Below, piece by piece: positions 51,069-60,324 of a DNA stretch of 64,000 nucleotides. Below the pieces are notes generated by a model. It saw nothing but the letters and a program-made list of their open reading frames with translations. It searched no databases and had not been told where the DNA came from. Within the stretch, counting starts at the first letter, position 1; each line of letters opens with the position of its first letter. This DNA comes from Lineus longissimus (lineage: Eukaryota > Nemertea > Pilidiophora > Heteronemertea > Lineidae): assembly GCF_910592395.1 (NCBI RefSeq), contig NC_088315.1, positions 20,593,219 through 20,657,218 on the forward strand, given 5' to 3'. A program made the translations under genes and the position numbers.

Positions 51069-52160
51069 ATAAGATGCTATTGTTTCTACTAAACTTTTCA
51101 CTTGAATGATTCCTCACCTGAAAAACGAATTTTTTTCATTGCATTGTTTCTATTATATCCAATTTTCACCTTTTGTTTCAATGATCTTTTATCTGAAAAA
51201 TCTAGTTTTCCTTTCAATGACATAGCGGGTAACACATTTTCCGAGAAATGTTTAATTTCTGACAAAATTTCTGCAACAAAAAAAACCCAGACCAAATTAC
51301 TGCCTTTTTCACCATGCAGTTTGAATCTTTGTCCAGTACTGTTCATTTAGTGATAATTATCTATTTATGTTATCAGTTATATATGCAACACATCCCCATT
51401 TATTTATTAATGTAGTTCTTGCAGTTAATAACATGCTGGTATAGCCTTCATTCATATCTATATCACCATAATTATTGCACAATGGAAACCCCCTGACATA
51501 CACACAGGATATTGCACACTTTTGTGATAAGAGGGTTGGATTCTTAATTTTTAGCTTGCCCCCAAACTCACATGATCATGGTTAAAGCACAGCTGGTACA
51601 ACCCTTAAGATTGCAATAAAAACACTCTTGTATTGCAGTTGCCACCCTTGATCCAACATCGCAGGCTTGCCAAATTCTGCCAGCAGTAATTAAGGGGAAT
51701 CCCAAAAAATGGTTTCTTTGGTAATTATTTCCTAGTTGTATAAGCCAGCTTTCATGGTTTCTCTTTTAGATGTTTCATCTTTTAGATGTTGGTAAGAATC
51801 ATCACATTACAATGATAACTCTTCAATAAACCAATGATTATTCTGATATCAAATATTCAGCTTCCCCAAGAATATGTTTATATCCCTCATCAGAAAAAAA
51901 GACTAAAGATTTATATAAAACATGAAGATTATGCACAAAATTATACACAGGCAAGCTCTGCAAGCACCGTATATTGTGTATCCATTCCAAAGTGCGCGTG
52001 AAAATTATAAAACTTTCAAAATAAATAACCCAAAACCCGCGCACAATTTCACAAAAATAACTTTTCCATCAACTTCTTTGAAGTCTTCTTTTGCAATCCA
52101 CATGATGTCTTAAATCCTGAAACGCAACCTTTCCGAGAATAAGGCGAAATAAAAAGTGAG
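51069..52160. other. Proximal intron 1, no further feature
   Basis: Sequence between the TAATTA cluster and the ephrin exon donor. A TCTTTTAGATGTTTCA-type duplication lies at 51762-51790. Nothing else recognised. Confidence 0.5.
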
Positions 52161-52166
52161 ACTTAC

Positions 52167-52297
52167 ATTTCATTGCTCGAGTTCCAGTAGATGGATATCG
52201 GCACACTCCCAGCAACTAATCCAGAGCGCTCGCCGAGCATCATCGCGAAATAAAGCCCCAATAAACTGTATAAAAATTGATACACAAGCCACGGCAT
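52167..52297 (-). CDS. Ephrin-like ligand, first coding exon (partial gene)
   Basis: Reading the minus strand, an ATG at 52297-52295 opens 43 codons plus two bases and runs into a consensus splice donor GTAAGT at 52166-52161. An in-frame TGA sits 18 bases before the ATG (52315-52313), and the -3 base is A, so this ATG is a well-supported start. Residues 1 to about 25 form a hydrophobic signal peptide (MPWLVYQFLYSLLGLYF...). Residues 34-42 read ISIYWNSSN, the conserved first strand of the ephrin receptor-binding domain, with an N-glycosylation sequon NSS at Asn39. Ephrins are secreted or membrane-anchored ligands of Eph receptor tyrosine kinases acting in cell-cell guidance signalling, and ephrin genes typically break their first coding exon just after this motif. 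Intron phase is 2. GPI versus transmembrane class cannot be judged because the remaining exons are not visible. Recognition is by motif plus gene structure only; confidence is high for a real exon and good for ephrin. Confidence 0.82.
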
Positions 52298-52560
52298 TTT
52301 GAAGATTTCACTTCAGAATGTCAGAACCTATCCTGGTGAAAGTTTGATGCTCATCTGGGCGGTTAAACACACGAAAAGTCCCGTCTCTAAGAGTTGCGCT
52401 ATCCCTCACGCACGCGCCTCGCTATCTAGTCCTTAAATGTGTTGGAAACTACCTTACACTACTTTACCGAAGCACTACTAGGTCACGTGGCAGAAAGAGA
52501 CCGATGGGAGGTTCGGATTTGAGTGCTCGTCACGCGCGCCATGTGGTATGTTGACAATGA
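52298..52560 (-). promoter_or_regulatory. CpG-rich 5' UTR/promoter region of the ephrin-like gene
   Basis: This stretch lies immediately upstream of the ephrin-like start on the minus strand. CpG dinucleotides are far denser here than in the flanks, for example around 52400-52430 and 52529-52540 (CACGCGCGCC). A palindromic E-box CACGTG is at 52484-52489 within GGTCACGTGG. No TATA motif in minus orientation is visible between the ATG and 52560, which suits a dispersed, TATA-less CpG promoter. The transcription start itself cannot be located from sequence alone, and an additional 5' noncoding exon further upstream is possible. Confidence 0.5.
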
Positions 52561-53942
52561 CTGGCCGGTTATCATTATTGGTCTATCTACTGGATGCACA
52601 GTACCAAAATGTCTACAGGCCCAGGGGATTTTACACTCCGGTACACCGGGCATCAAACCGATAGTTCTCTGTCTTGGGTGGTCAATTATTTTTACCTTCG
52701 ACAATTGAGAATAACACAAAGACAAGAGCCCGAACGAACGAGGTAGTCATGTTGGAGAGGAAAACAAATTTAAATGTGAGCAAGAGCTAGCTGACCAGCT
52801 TAGCAGCAGGGTTTTATCAAGGTAGGGTGGTACCCTTGACATTTAATAAGTTTTTCAAAAGTACAAGACAATGTAGGGTGGCCAGCAATTGAATGTAGGA
52901 TTGCGCTTGGGAAACTCCTTGACACTCTTCTCGAGCAATGTTGGGTGGCTGCTCCCAGGTATGGTGGAACGCCCTGACAATATGGCCTTGCGGAAACACA
53001 GATTACATAGGAAGATTGTCACACCCCGTAAAGTGTCAACGTGCCATCCCTCCCCTCACTGACACGCAGAGGTCCTTCGGGCAGTGTCAGGTAATGAAAC
53101 AAAAGAAAAAATGTGACCGCGAAACACAGCTTCATTACATACAGCTCCATGTTCACAAGCGAGCCCTGCGTTCTTTCGGGTTGTTTATCATGCTTTACCA
53201 TGTTGATCACCCGACCGGTTCAGTGATAATGCGACAGTGTCCTGATGGGAGGTTGTCGCGACACACTATATACGCCTTCAATGACTGCTAACTACTGATA
53301 ACATTGATAAAACGTTTGTCAAATTTGTCGTCACTGTCATGTGCTGTCACCTGAGCTAAAAAATGGAACTGCCATGGTGCGCTATGAAAGGAGAGGGCAC
53401 ATCCAGAAGACATGGGGCACCACGTAGAACTTGACACAATTGGAGACAAGGCGCACCAAGTAGCGAAAAGGAACATCCATTAGAGGGAAGGGCCAGGCCG
53501 GTCTACTGTCTCATTGGCAAAAGTCATTTCTGAAAACATGGTCCTCCCCAGCAGATAAACAACATAGAGCCATGATAAATCCTTATGCATTTAGTGTCAC
53601 ATCTTCACAAGTCTTCGTCACTGTCAGGTACCGCCATCTAAGCTAAGAAATTGGAACTAGGCATTTGCGTAAAATTTAAAATATCGCCCGTTTTTAAGGC
53701 GGGGGACGATTTATCGCTGGAACCCCTGAACCAGCTCCCGCAGATCCGTCATTCATAAAGTCAAAGCAAGTATGAACCTGGTTTAATCATGCGATTTATC
53801 TTAACTATACTGTACCTATCAAATTGTTTATATACCCGTCAGTTTCTTGCGGCATGGGTACGTCTTGTATACGTTCCATGTAGTACTGCTGGTCCACGGC
53901 AGTGGAGCGTGGGAGGAAAGATTGCCGTTTGAATTGACCAGA
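52561..53942. other. No recognisable feature upstream of the ephrin promoter
   Basis: Open frames up to 117 codons (52938-53291, plus) have no recognisable domain. No divergent first exon was seen for a partner gene. Confidence 0.5.
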
Positions 53943-54065
53943 ACCTGGCTACACTGCCGTCTTGCCCACACGATGTGAGAGCCGATGTCACTGCCATCAA
54001 GTCAGGCTCGACCCTGGCTGCGGGCCTGGCTGCTCATTTGTCAGGCCGACACGGCGACAGAGAGG
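53943..54065 (+). repeat. Outer left arm of the 54-61 kb inverted repeat
   Basis: 53943-53994 matches the reverse complement of 60745-60796 at 49 of 52 positions by eye. Weaker similarity (TCAGGCCGA.CACG.CGA) continues to about 54065, paired with 60660-60690. In the plus frame the arm reads LATLPSCPHDVRADVTA. Confidence 0.8.
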
Positions 54066-54597
54066 AGACTGCCAATGACAGAATATTATATATACATGTA
54101 TCAGTTAACCCTCTTGCATTCAGTCTAGACATGTTCCATGTATGCGTGTTGATCGTTCTGGTGCGTTATTCCGTCCCATAGCAGGCAGTTGAAAGACACC
54201 AGTCTGCCTAATACACGGTCTATTATTGTCTTTAAACAAAGACCGCTCGCACCTCGGCCTTAATCTCCATGGTCTATTATCTTATATCAAAAGGTCATCA
54301 GGGCATATCTTGTTAACATCTACCACTACGAAACATGGTCTTTCGAGGACAAATCACAACCAGAATGAAGAGACAAGTTCACTCTAACTTGGGCGACTGG
54401 TCTCACATCCATCAAGCATAAAAACGTTGGTTCTATGGTGCATTATTGATGTCTTTTTGGTGGCACGTTCTGCATGAGCGAAAGGACTTTGGGAGGATTC
54501 ACCAGTTTTCTAAGTTGACTGTGGTCCCAAGTAGTACTTAAGTTGTACTTAAAGAGTTTTCAGGTAGATATTGGGTACAACCAGGCTCGTGAGATCA
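54066..54597. other. No recognisable feature
   Basis: Sequence between the outer and inner left arms; nothing recognised. Confidence 0.45.
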
Positions 54598-54897
54598 GAT
54601 AACCAGCTGGCAGAGGTTGGTTGTTCCATTGTCCGTCCTTGTGAGATGATTACCACGGTACAACCAAATCAGTTGTCTTGTATCACCCATGTAGAACGCG
54701 AGTGTAATGTTGTCTTGTGCAGCTAAAGGACCCTTTGAAGTTGTGTCAATGACTTCCCAACCTGACCAGATAACCAGCTGGCAGATGTTGGTTGTTCCAT
54801 TGTCCGTCCTTGTGAGATGATTACCACGGTACAACCAAATCAGTTGTCTTGTATCACAGTGTAATGTTGTCTTGTACAGCTAAAGGACCCTTTGAAG
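54598..54897 (-). repeat. 171-bp tandem duplication, inner left inverted-repeat arm
   Basis: A 171-bp unit starting GATAACCAGCTGGCAGAGGT at 54598 is repeated at 54769 with a small deletion in the second copy (the CCATGTAGAACGCG part is missing). On the minus strand the shared core reads NLCQLVIWSGWE. The same core occurs three times in plus orientation at 59651-59890, so the two sets face each other. Confidence 0.9.
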
Positions 54898-55552
54898 AGA
54901 CATCTCCAGTAATCATATGGACAGTCTCATCAGTCAGTCGGTCATAAAGACATTTCTAATAAACATGGGGACAATCTCTTCCGAGTGGTAGTCTGTCCAA
55001 TTGACCAGGACCAAGTATCTTATTTATATTAGGGGCCTATATGTAGACTAGGCCTGTGGTCTGCTGGTATGACCCATATTTTGGGTATTGTAAAATTGCT
55101 ATGACAAATATATTAAAAAAACTCTTACATTAGAATATCGATTAGTGTAAGAGGTATCTATCGATAAAATCAAGATCACTTTCAGGTTGATGTTTTTTGA
55201 GATGAAAACGAAAGAACATATTAGTGAAGGCACATTAGCAAAACCAAAATATTGATCTTTCAGAATTTAGTTAGGTATCAAACTTTCGTTTCTCTGCTCA
55301 ACGTATGTGAAGTAGTCGTGATCGCGTAATAGACGAACGCCTGCTGACCTAATACTCGTAGCACAGTGACATGTGCATATCTTTGCTAATTTTGACTATA
55401 GCTATACAGCCATGTATATGCAACATAGTTAATTAATTCTAAGATATGCATGCATGCATGCCATGGTGACCAAATTGAGAATCACCGATTGTTGATATAT
55501 GGGACATGACCTATCCGCCCATGATGCAGCCATTGCAGGCCCCTACATCAAT
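54898..55552. other. No recognisable feature
   Basis: AT-rich, with an ATGCATGCATGC run near 55445. Nothing else recognised. Confidence 0.45.
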
Positions 55553-55591
55553 TGTGAAATTGGGACACATTATTTTATCCTTAGGGTAGGC
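55553..55591 (+). repeat. 38-bp motif shared with 59405-59442
   Basis: TGAAATTGGGACACATTATT then TTATCCTTAGGGTAGGC is present here and at 59405-59442 in the same orientation with one or two differences. It immediately precedes the LINE-like fragment. Confidence 0.85.
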
Positions 55592-55592
55592 A

Positions 55593-55745
55593 ATGAGGGG
55601 AAACACTCAAAAACAGAAACACTCAAAAACATTACACTGGCACCCCGACATGCTCGTCTTCTATGAGAAGGAAAAGGAGGTCCTAATCATCGAGATAGCT
55701 GTCAGCTCCGACAGACACGTCCTAGCACGTGCGGAGGAGAAACGA
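55593..55745 (+). pseudogene. Fragment of a non-LTR retrotransposon C-terminal domain
   Basis: The frame reads HPDMLVFYEKEKEVLIIEIA then VSSDRHVLARAEEKRSKY. This fits the pattern PD(I/L)(V/I)...(L/I)ID(V/I)A.P.DR.V..K..EK..KY found near the C terminus of many invertebrate LINE polyproteins, downstream of the reverse transcriptase. The reverse transcriptase itself is absent, and the frame dissolves at about 55750 into a 68-bp tandem repeat. It is a short relic with no function expected. Confidence 0.55.
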
Positions 55746-55753
55746 TCGAAGTA

Positions 55754-55955
55754 CTGTGGCTGTGACTATCTCATCTCTCTCATCATGTTGTCAACACGGT
55801 GGAGCAGCCAGGACTGATTCGGCCTGGCTGTGACTTCCCCATCTCTCTCACCATGTTGACAACTTGGCAGAGCAGCCAAGACTTTTTTTGCCTGGCTGTG
55901 ACTGTCTCATCTCTCTCATCATGTTGTCTGCACGATGGAGGAGCCAGGACTGTCA
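55754..55955 (+). repeat. 68-bp tandem triplication
   Basis: GGCTGTGACT recurs at 55758, 55826 and 55894, each followed by ATCTCTCTCA(T/C)CATGTTG and GGAGCAGCCA(G/A)GACT. Units are about 70-80 percent alike. Part of the unit resembles 60788-60830. Confidence 0.85.
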
Positions 55956-56011
55956 AACAGTTGTGTGAGCTCACTAGAGCTTGCACTTACATAATAGTGT
56001 AAAACTAAAAT

Positions 56012-56040
56012 TTATATAATATATATATATATGTATATAA
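56012..56040. repeat. AT-rich microsatellite
   Basis: A short run of TATATATATATA directly abuts the 56-bp satellite. Confidence 0.85.
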
Positions 56041-56560
56041 AACCGTCATCGGATGCGCATCCGATATGCCACGAGATCCTTTACCGTCAATTCCCTTACC
56101 GTCTTCGGATGCGCATCCGATATGCTACGAGATCCTTCACCGTCAATTCCCTTACCGTCTTCGGATCCGATATGCCACGAGATCCTTCACCGTTTATTCC
56201 CTTACCGTCTTCGGATGCGCATCCGATATGCCACGAGATCCTTTACCGTCAATTTCTTTACCGTCATCGGATGCGCATCTGATATGCCACGAGATCCTTC
56301 ACCGTCAATTCCCTTACCGTCTTCGGATGCGCATCCGATATGCCACGAGATCCTTCACCGTCAATTCCCTTACCGTCTTCGGATGCGCATCCGATATGCC
56401 ACGAGATCCTTCACCGTCAATTCCCTTAACGTCTTCGGATGCGCATCCGATATGCCACGAGATCCTTTACCGTCAATTTCTTTACCGTCATCGGATGCGC
56501 ATCCGATATGCCACGAGTTTTTTTGTTACCTCACCGTCAATTCCTATACCGTCATGGATG
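56041..56560 (+). repeat. 56-bp satellite, about nine units, each with a perfect palindrome
   Basis: The palindrome TCGGATGCGCATCCGA begins near 56049, 56105, 56211, 56267, 56323, 56379, 56435 and 56491; the unit at 56161 lost six bases (GCGCAT). The rest of the unit is TATGCCACGAGATCCTTCAC then CGTCAATTCCCTTACC. Where the preceding bases are CATC rather than CTTC the palindrome grows to 18 bp. Units are rich in CpG in an otherwise AT-rich setting. Because 56 is not divisible by three and the unit has no stop in any plus frame, open frames of up to 220 codons pass through it in three phases; these are artefacts. Confidence 0.95.
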
Positions 56561-57690
56561 CCACGAGCTTTGTTCGCGTTGTAAAGGTTTCGGGGATACG
56601 ACTAATGCATGCGAGCACCGTCGGCGGAACCCCAAACCGCCCTCTCGATCTATCCGTAAGGACAAATCACTCTCGTGACCGTCACAGTTACGGACTCCGG
56701 ACCTCCAGACTTTAGAAAAAGACCGAGCTTTTCTTTACCTTACAATTACTGTATACTCGGCGCCTCACTTATATGTGTTGTTTTTTTCACATACATTGTT
56801 CTCGTGGTTTACGGAAAAGTAGGCCTAAAATGTTATAGTGTCTAAAAACAATATTCAGTTAATGGAATTACACTTTTTTCCATTACTGCTTGCTTGATAT
56901 TGCCCTAACAACTTTTCATTGAATCAATTTTGAGCATTATGTTTACAACGTAGTTATTATAGCACGAATTATGAGTCTAAAATGCCAAATACTTGCAACT
57001 ATTATGTTAATCACTGAAATCTTAGTGTACTAATTGCTCGCTATAAGCTAGGTTATTGCGCCCCTAAACCAACGTACTGACAACGCTACCTCCCCGGAAC
57101 TCAAACTTTAACGTGAGTTAATTGTAATCTTACTCTCTATATACCAAAGTGATTTACCTAGGAATACAGTTGCACTTCACTGAAAACTAATGATGTGTTG
57201 ATGAGTTCAATGAATCCTTCGATTCCTTTGGTTTTCTTGGCGAACTGACGTCCGACAATCAATGACCCGTTGACGTGTACCTGCAATACGCCATTGCCGT
57301 AGTGTGTAAACAGATCTATTTTTGGACGAAACTCAGCCCCTCACAAACTTTGGTCCATTTCGCCAATGATGACACTGCTTCTAGACTGTACCACAGCACT
57401 TTAAGCTGTAGCAGCGCTAAGCAAGAGTCATGAAGACAAATGTCCGCTGCCAGCCGCTGCTGGACCAACCCCCTCGCCCGCCCCCCATCATGATATCAGA
57501 TTCAGAGGCCTGGCTGAGCCCTGTGATTTAGCCAAATTGAATATGATTCTTTTCTACTGTGATGTTAAGGCCCTTATGTCATGCAGCGTATTCGGTAGCA
57601 CCGGTACACAACTTATGTTAAACCGCGACGTCTGCTGCAATTCAAATTGCATATGACGCCAACGGAATTGTGACGACTTGTTTCTCAAAT
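56561..57690. other. No recognisable feature
   Basis: Sequence around the symmetry centre of the flanking inverted repeats. Nothing recognised except stop-rich AT sequence and a GC-richer patch at 57440-57500. Confidence 0.45.
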
Positions 57691-57898
57691 CTTTTAGTGA
57701 ACAGTGATCACGGGCTGTGGGAATTGCGAAGGGATGGTGTAGAGTATCGCCACAACAATGTTGATATGATCACTTGTCGTTTCAGCGGGCATGACTTGGT
57801 ACATCCAGTGACCCAGCAAAAAGTAGCCCTGGTACAGCCAGAAGTAGCAGCAAATCGCAAAAGGGGATCCTTGTCTGACTGGTGGCTGGACCACAATG
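57691..57898 (+). other. Exon-like open segment of unknown family
   Basis: A pyrimidine-containing acceptor-like TCAAATCTTTTAG ends near 57693, and a donor-like ATG|GTAGGT lies at 57899. Between them one frame is open, with normal-looking protein composition (HGLWELRRDGVEYRHN..., SLSDWWLDHNG). It extends open on both sides for about 100 codons (57670-57972). A second acceptor-like TTTTCACTGTTTCAG ends at 58272 before an open stretch, but the phases do not match. I do not recognise the protein; it could be a relic of the element bounded by the inverted repeats. Confidence 0.25.
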
Positions 57899-57959
57899 GT
57901 AGGTCACCATCAAATAAGGGAGTGGATCCAGCACAGCTGGATAGAGGGGGCCCCGTTGA

Positions 57960-58075
57960 GGGCGAAGCCTGAATATGGTGAGGGCTCGCCCTCACAATCA
58001 CATGAAAGCGCAGTAGGCGCTCACCCACGAAGGGAGGTCTGGGGGTCTCCAGCAGGAAAATTTTGAAACTGAGAT
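57960..58075 (+). mobile_element. Relic of a DNA transposon end (GGGAGGTCTGGGGG type)
   Basis: GCGCTCACCCACGAAGGGAG then GTCTGGGGGTCTCCAGCAGG and AAAATTTTGAAA is a motif series repeatedly seen in DNA transposon sequences of fishes and marine invertebrates. No transposase is visible nearby. Confidence 0.4.
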
Positions 58076-58394
58076 GCTCTCAGATGCGTTTCCCAAGTGT
58101 CTGAGAGACGATGTTTACTCGTTAATTCACTGCAAAGAAATGCATAACGAAAAAGCCACCTAGGTTTTCTTCTTTGGGTTGTGAGGAGAATATTTCAAAT
58201 CATTTGAGCAGCAGTGTCTAACCTACAACGCGGTCAATGATTTCCACTGTGTTTTTGTTTTCACTGTTTCAGACACTTGTTGGAAAAGGAAGGACCAAAG
58301 GTGCCATCGTCGAGGGCCCAGATAGATGAAGAGATTGAAGCCTGGGCTGCACACAATCCTGTTAGTAACAAAAAAAGAAGGAAAAAATGCTGTC

Positions 58395-58555
58395 CCATTT
58401 GTCCATATGCCCAGCGCCAGAACCCATTTATACATCTGGGTAGTGAGGCAAGTGTCTAAGAGACCTGCCTGAGTCTCTCACCGACAGTAGGATTCGAACC
58501 AGGGACCTCTTGACCTCTAGTTGAGGGTCAGAGCCACTAGTCCATAGTGTGTCGT
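58395..58555 (-). mobile_element. tRNA-derived SINE
   Basis: On the minus strand an A-box-like TGGACTAGTGG (58544-58534) is followed 33 bases later by a perfect B box GGTTCGAATCC (58500-58490), the internal RNA polymerase III promoter of a tRNA head. The T-arm no longer pairs fully, so it is not a functional tRNA. The body continues with GTGAGAGACTCAGGCAGG and CACTACCCAGATGTATAAAT then GGG, the latter typical of marine invertebrate SINE bodies. The plus-strand open frame at 58277-58459 overlaps this body and should not be taken as a gene. Confidence 0.65.
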
Positions 58556-59232
58556 GTAGATTCACGCTGGTCTTGCTCTTCGATCTTGTCACGTCACATC
58601 CTTGTCCCTTGCTCTGCCACAATCATGTACTGTATTGAATTGAATTCTATTTTCTGTCTTCAGAAAATCTAGGAAGAAGTCGCCACCCACTGATGATCTC
58701 ATCCAAGTTTACCAAAGACTCCAAAGCAGTACAGGAGAGGAATGGTGGCCTGTTCGAACAGGCATGGACTGAATCGCCAGCTCTCATCTCCCTAGTCACT
58801 CCGATGGCCACGTGTCGCTCCTCGATCAACAGCGATTTCAATGAATGATGCGTTGATGTGGGCAAAAAGTGAATCCTTTCTCGCCTTTGAACTCTGGTGT
58901 TCGTCGTATCAATCCATTTTGATTGTCGAGCAACTTGTGGGCACACCTCAACTTGTTAGTGGGAAGTAATTTGCAATAGAGTGACTTACTTTTATTATTT
59001 TTTCACTTCACATCATTGTTATTTTGAAAAATCCTGCCAAAATTCTGTTGACTGTTTGTTGTCGACAAGAGTCTATGTTTCATGAATAACAAGGCTGTGT
59101 TCTGTACATTGTATTCCGTCTTTAGTCTCCTGTCTTTGCATCTGTTTTCATTATTTTGTTGCCTTAAAAGAGGGCAACGTTAAGTCGGTGAATTGGTTTG
59201 GATGGAGATGACCCTTAAGAAAAAAATCTCAG
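58556..59232. other. No recognisable feature
   Basis: Open frame of 99 codons on the minus strand (58647-58946) without a known domain. A pyrimidine tract plus CAG near 58663 could be a chance acceptor. Confidence 0.45.
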
Positions 59233-59412
59233 ATTCACCATGGTAAAATCGGAGTTGACCATGCTCGCCATGGTGAATGCAGCGTTCACCATGGTGAATT
59301 CAAAGTTTACCATGCTCACCATGAATGTAGAATTTATCATGCTCACCATGGTAAAATATTTCACCGTCCCAATTCACTATGGTGAAGTGCTGTCAGATTG
59401 CCATGGTGAAAT
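59233..59412. repeat. Cluster of TTCACCATGGTGAA palindromes
   Basis: CCATGG with TTCAC/GTGAA flanks recurs about five times in 180 bases (59234, 59268, 59286, 59346, 59401), with half-forms CTCACCATGAA, GACCATGCTC and TTCACTATGGTGAA between. The copy at 59285-59298 is a perfect 14-bp palindrome. Spacing is irregular. Confidence 0.8.
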
Positions 59413-59442
59413 TGAGACACATTATTTTATCCTTAGGGTAGG
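59405..59442 (+). repeat. 38-bp motif shared with 55553-55591
   Basis: Direct copy of the motif before the LINE-like fragment; here it is not followed by the same protein text. Confidence 0.85.
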
Positions 59443-59650
59443 CCCCCTACACCAACACCTAACACTTTCTCAACCCCAATACTTGACCTGACCCAATGTA
59501 TGTCTGCCCTTATCAGCCCAGAAACTCCCCAACCCAAGCAAAATCATGAAGCCCATCGCACTATTGTCCGTCTTCTGTCATGGTACAGGCAACGGCAATT
59601 GCGATTGGTGAAATCCCAATATCTTTCTGTCTGCATGGTCTGTGGGATGT

Positions 59651-59890
59651 GGAAACAATCAACCTCTGCCAGCTGCTTATCTATTCAGATTGTGAAGGCC
59701 TTGACACAACATAAAAACTCTGAAACAACTACCCTCTGCCAGCCGGTTATCTGGTCAGGTTGGGAAGACCTTGACACAACCTAAAAATTACACCAAGGTA
59801 ACCGCTAATGAACTTTGGAGACGACAGGACAGCCGACGTAACAACCAACCTCTTCCAGCTGGTTATCTGGTCAGGTTGGGAAGACATTGG
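59651..59890 (+). repeat. Three copies of the CQLVIWSGWE-core repeat, inner right arm
   Basis: Copies at 59651-59716, 59722-59786 and 59840-59890 share AACCTCTGCCAGCTGGTTAT then CTGGTCAGGTTGGGAAGAC and TTGACACAAC. They match the minus strand of 54598-54897. The middle copy reads LCQPVIWSGWEDLDTT. Confidence 0.85.
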
Positions 59891-60011
59891 GTGATATGAA
59901 TAAAGAGTAGTAAATGCTTTTATCTAAAACTCCATGTACATTTACACTTGGCCTTTCTGTACAAAATTGAAGTAAAAGCATTTGCTAGCCTTTATTTATA
60001 TCACCCAAGAC

Positions 60012-60190
60012 CTAGTCTGCTGGTAGGGAAGACAAAGTCTGTTGCCAGGGAAGACAAAGTCTGTTGCCAGGGAAGACAAAGTCTGTTGCCAGGGAAGACA
60101 AAGTCTGTTGCCAGGGAAGACAAAGTCTGTTGCCAGGGAAGACAAAGTTTGTTGACAGAGAAGACCAAGTCTACTGCCAGGGGAGACCAT
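60012..60190 (+). repeat. 22-bp minisatellite, about eight units
   Basis: The unit is AGTCTGTTGCCAGGGAAGAC plus AA. Central units are identical, and both edges are degenerate (GTCTGCTGGTAGGG on the left; GTTTGTTGACAGAG and GTCTACTGCCAGGGG on the right). The overlapping open frames on both strands are by-products. Confidence 0.95.
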
Positions 60191-60324
60191 GTATGCTTCC
60201 AACATTTGCACATCAAACACATCCCTCCTCTTTCACTTGTGTTTCACTGGCAGTCCATAACAAACAGGGGCAGATCCAACCAGATATGGCAGCTTGCATG
60301 TTTGATATGTAGCTACAGAGTGTA

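Larger units (their letters stand above)
1..52166 (-). other. Inferred part of intron 1 of the ephrin-like gene
   Basis: The exon at 52297-52167 ends in a GTAAGT donor, and no frame on the minus strand below it shows the ephrin receptor-binding core (the two CP-containing segments and the tryptophan-cysteine region). The intron is therefore inferred to run from 52166 past the window edge. It holds tandem arrays, transposon relics and one candidate enhancer, listed separately. A short exon split into small pieces could have been missed, and a nested gene is possible, but none was recognised. Confidence 0.55.

Noticed and set aside
56053-56715. 220-codon open frame through the 56-bp satellite
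   Set aside because: The unit lacks stops in all three plus frames and its length is not a multiple of three, so the frame simply cycles through three readings.
58277-58459. Open frame with CPICPY, reminiscent of a zinc finger
   Set aside because: Its C-terminal part is the antisense of a SINE body, only one CxxC-like pair is present, and the preceding splice phase does not fit the neighbouring open segment.
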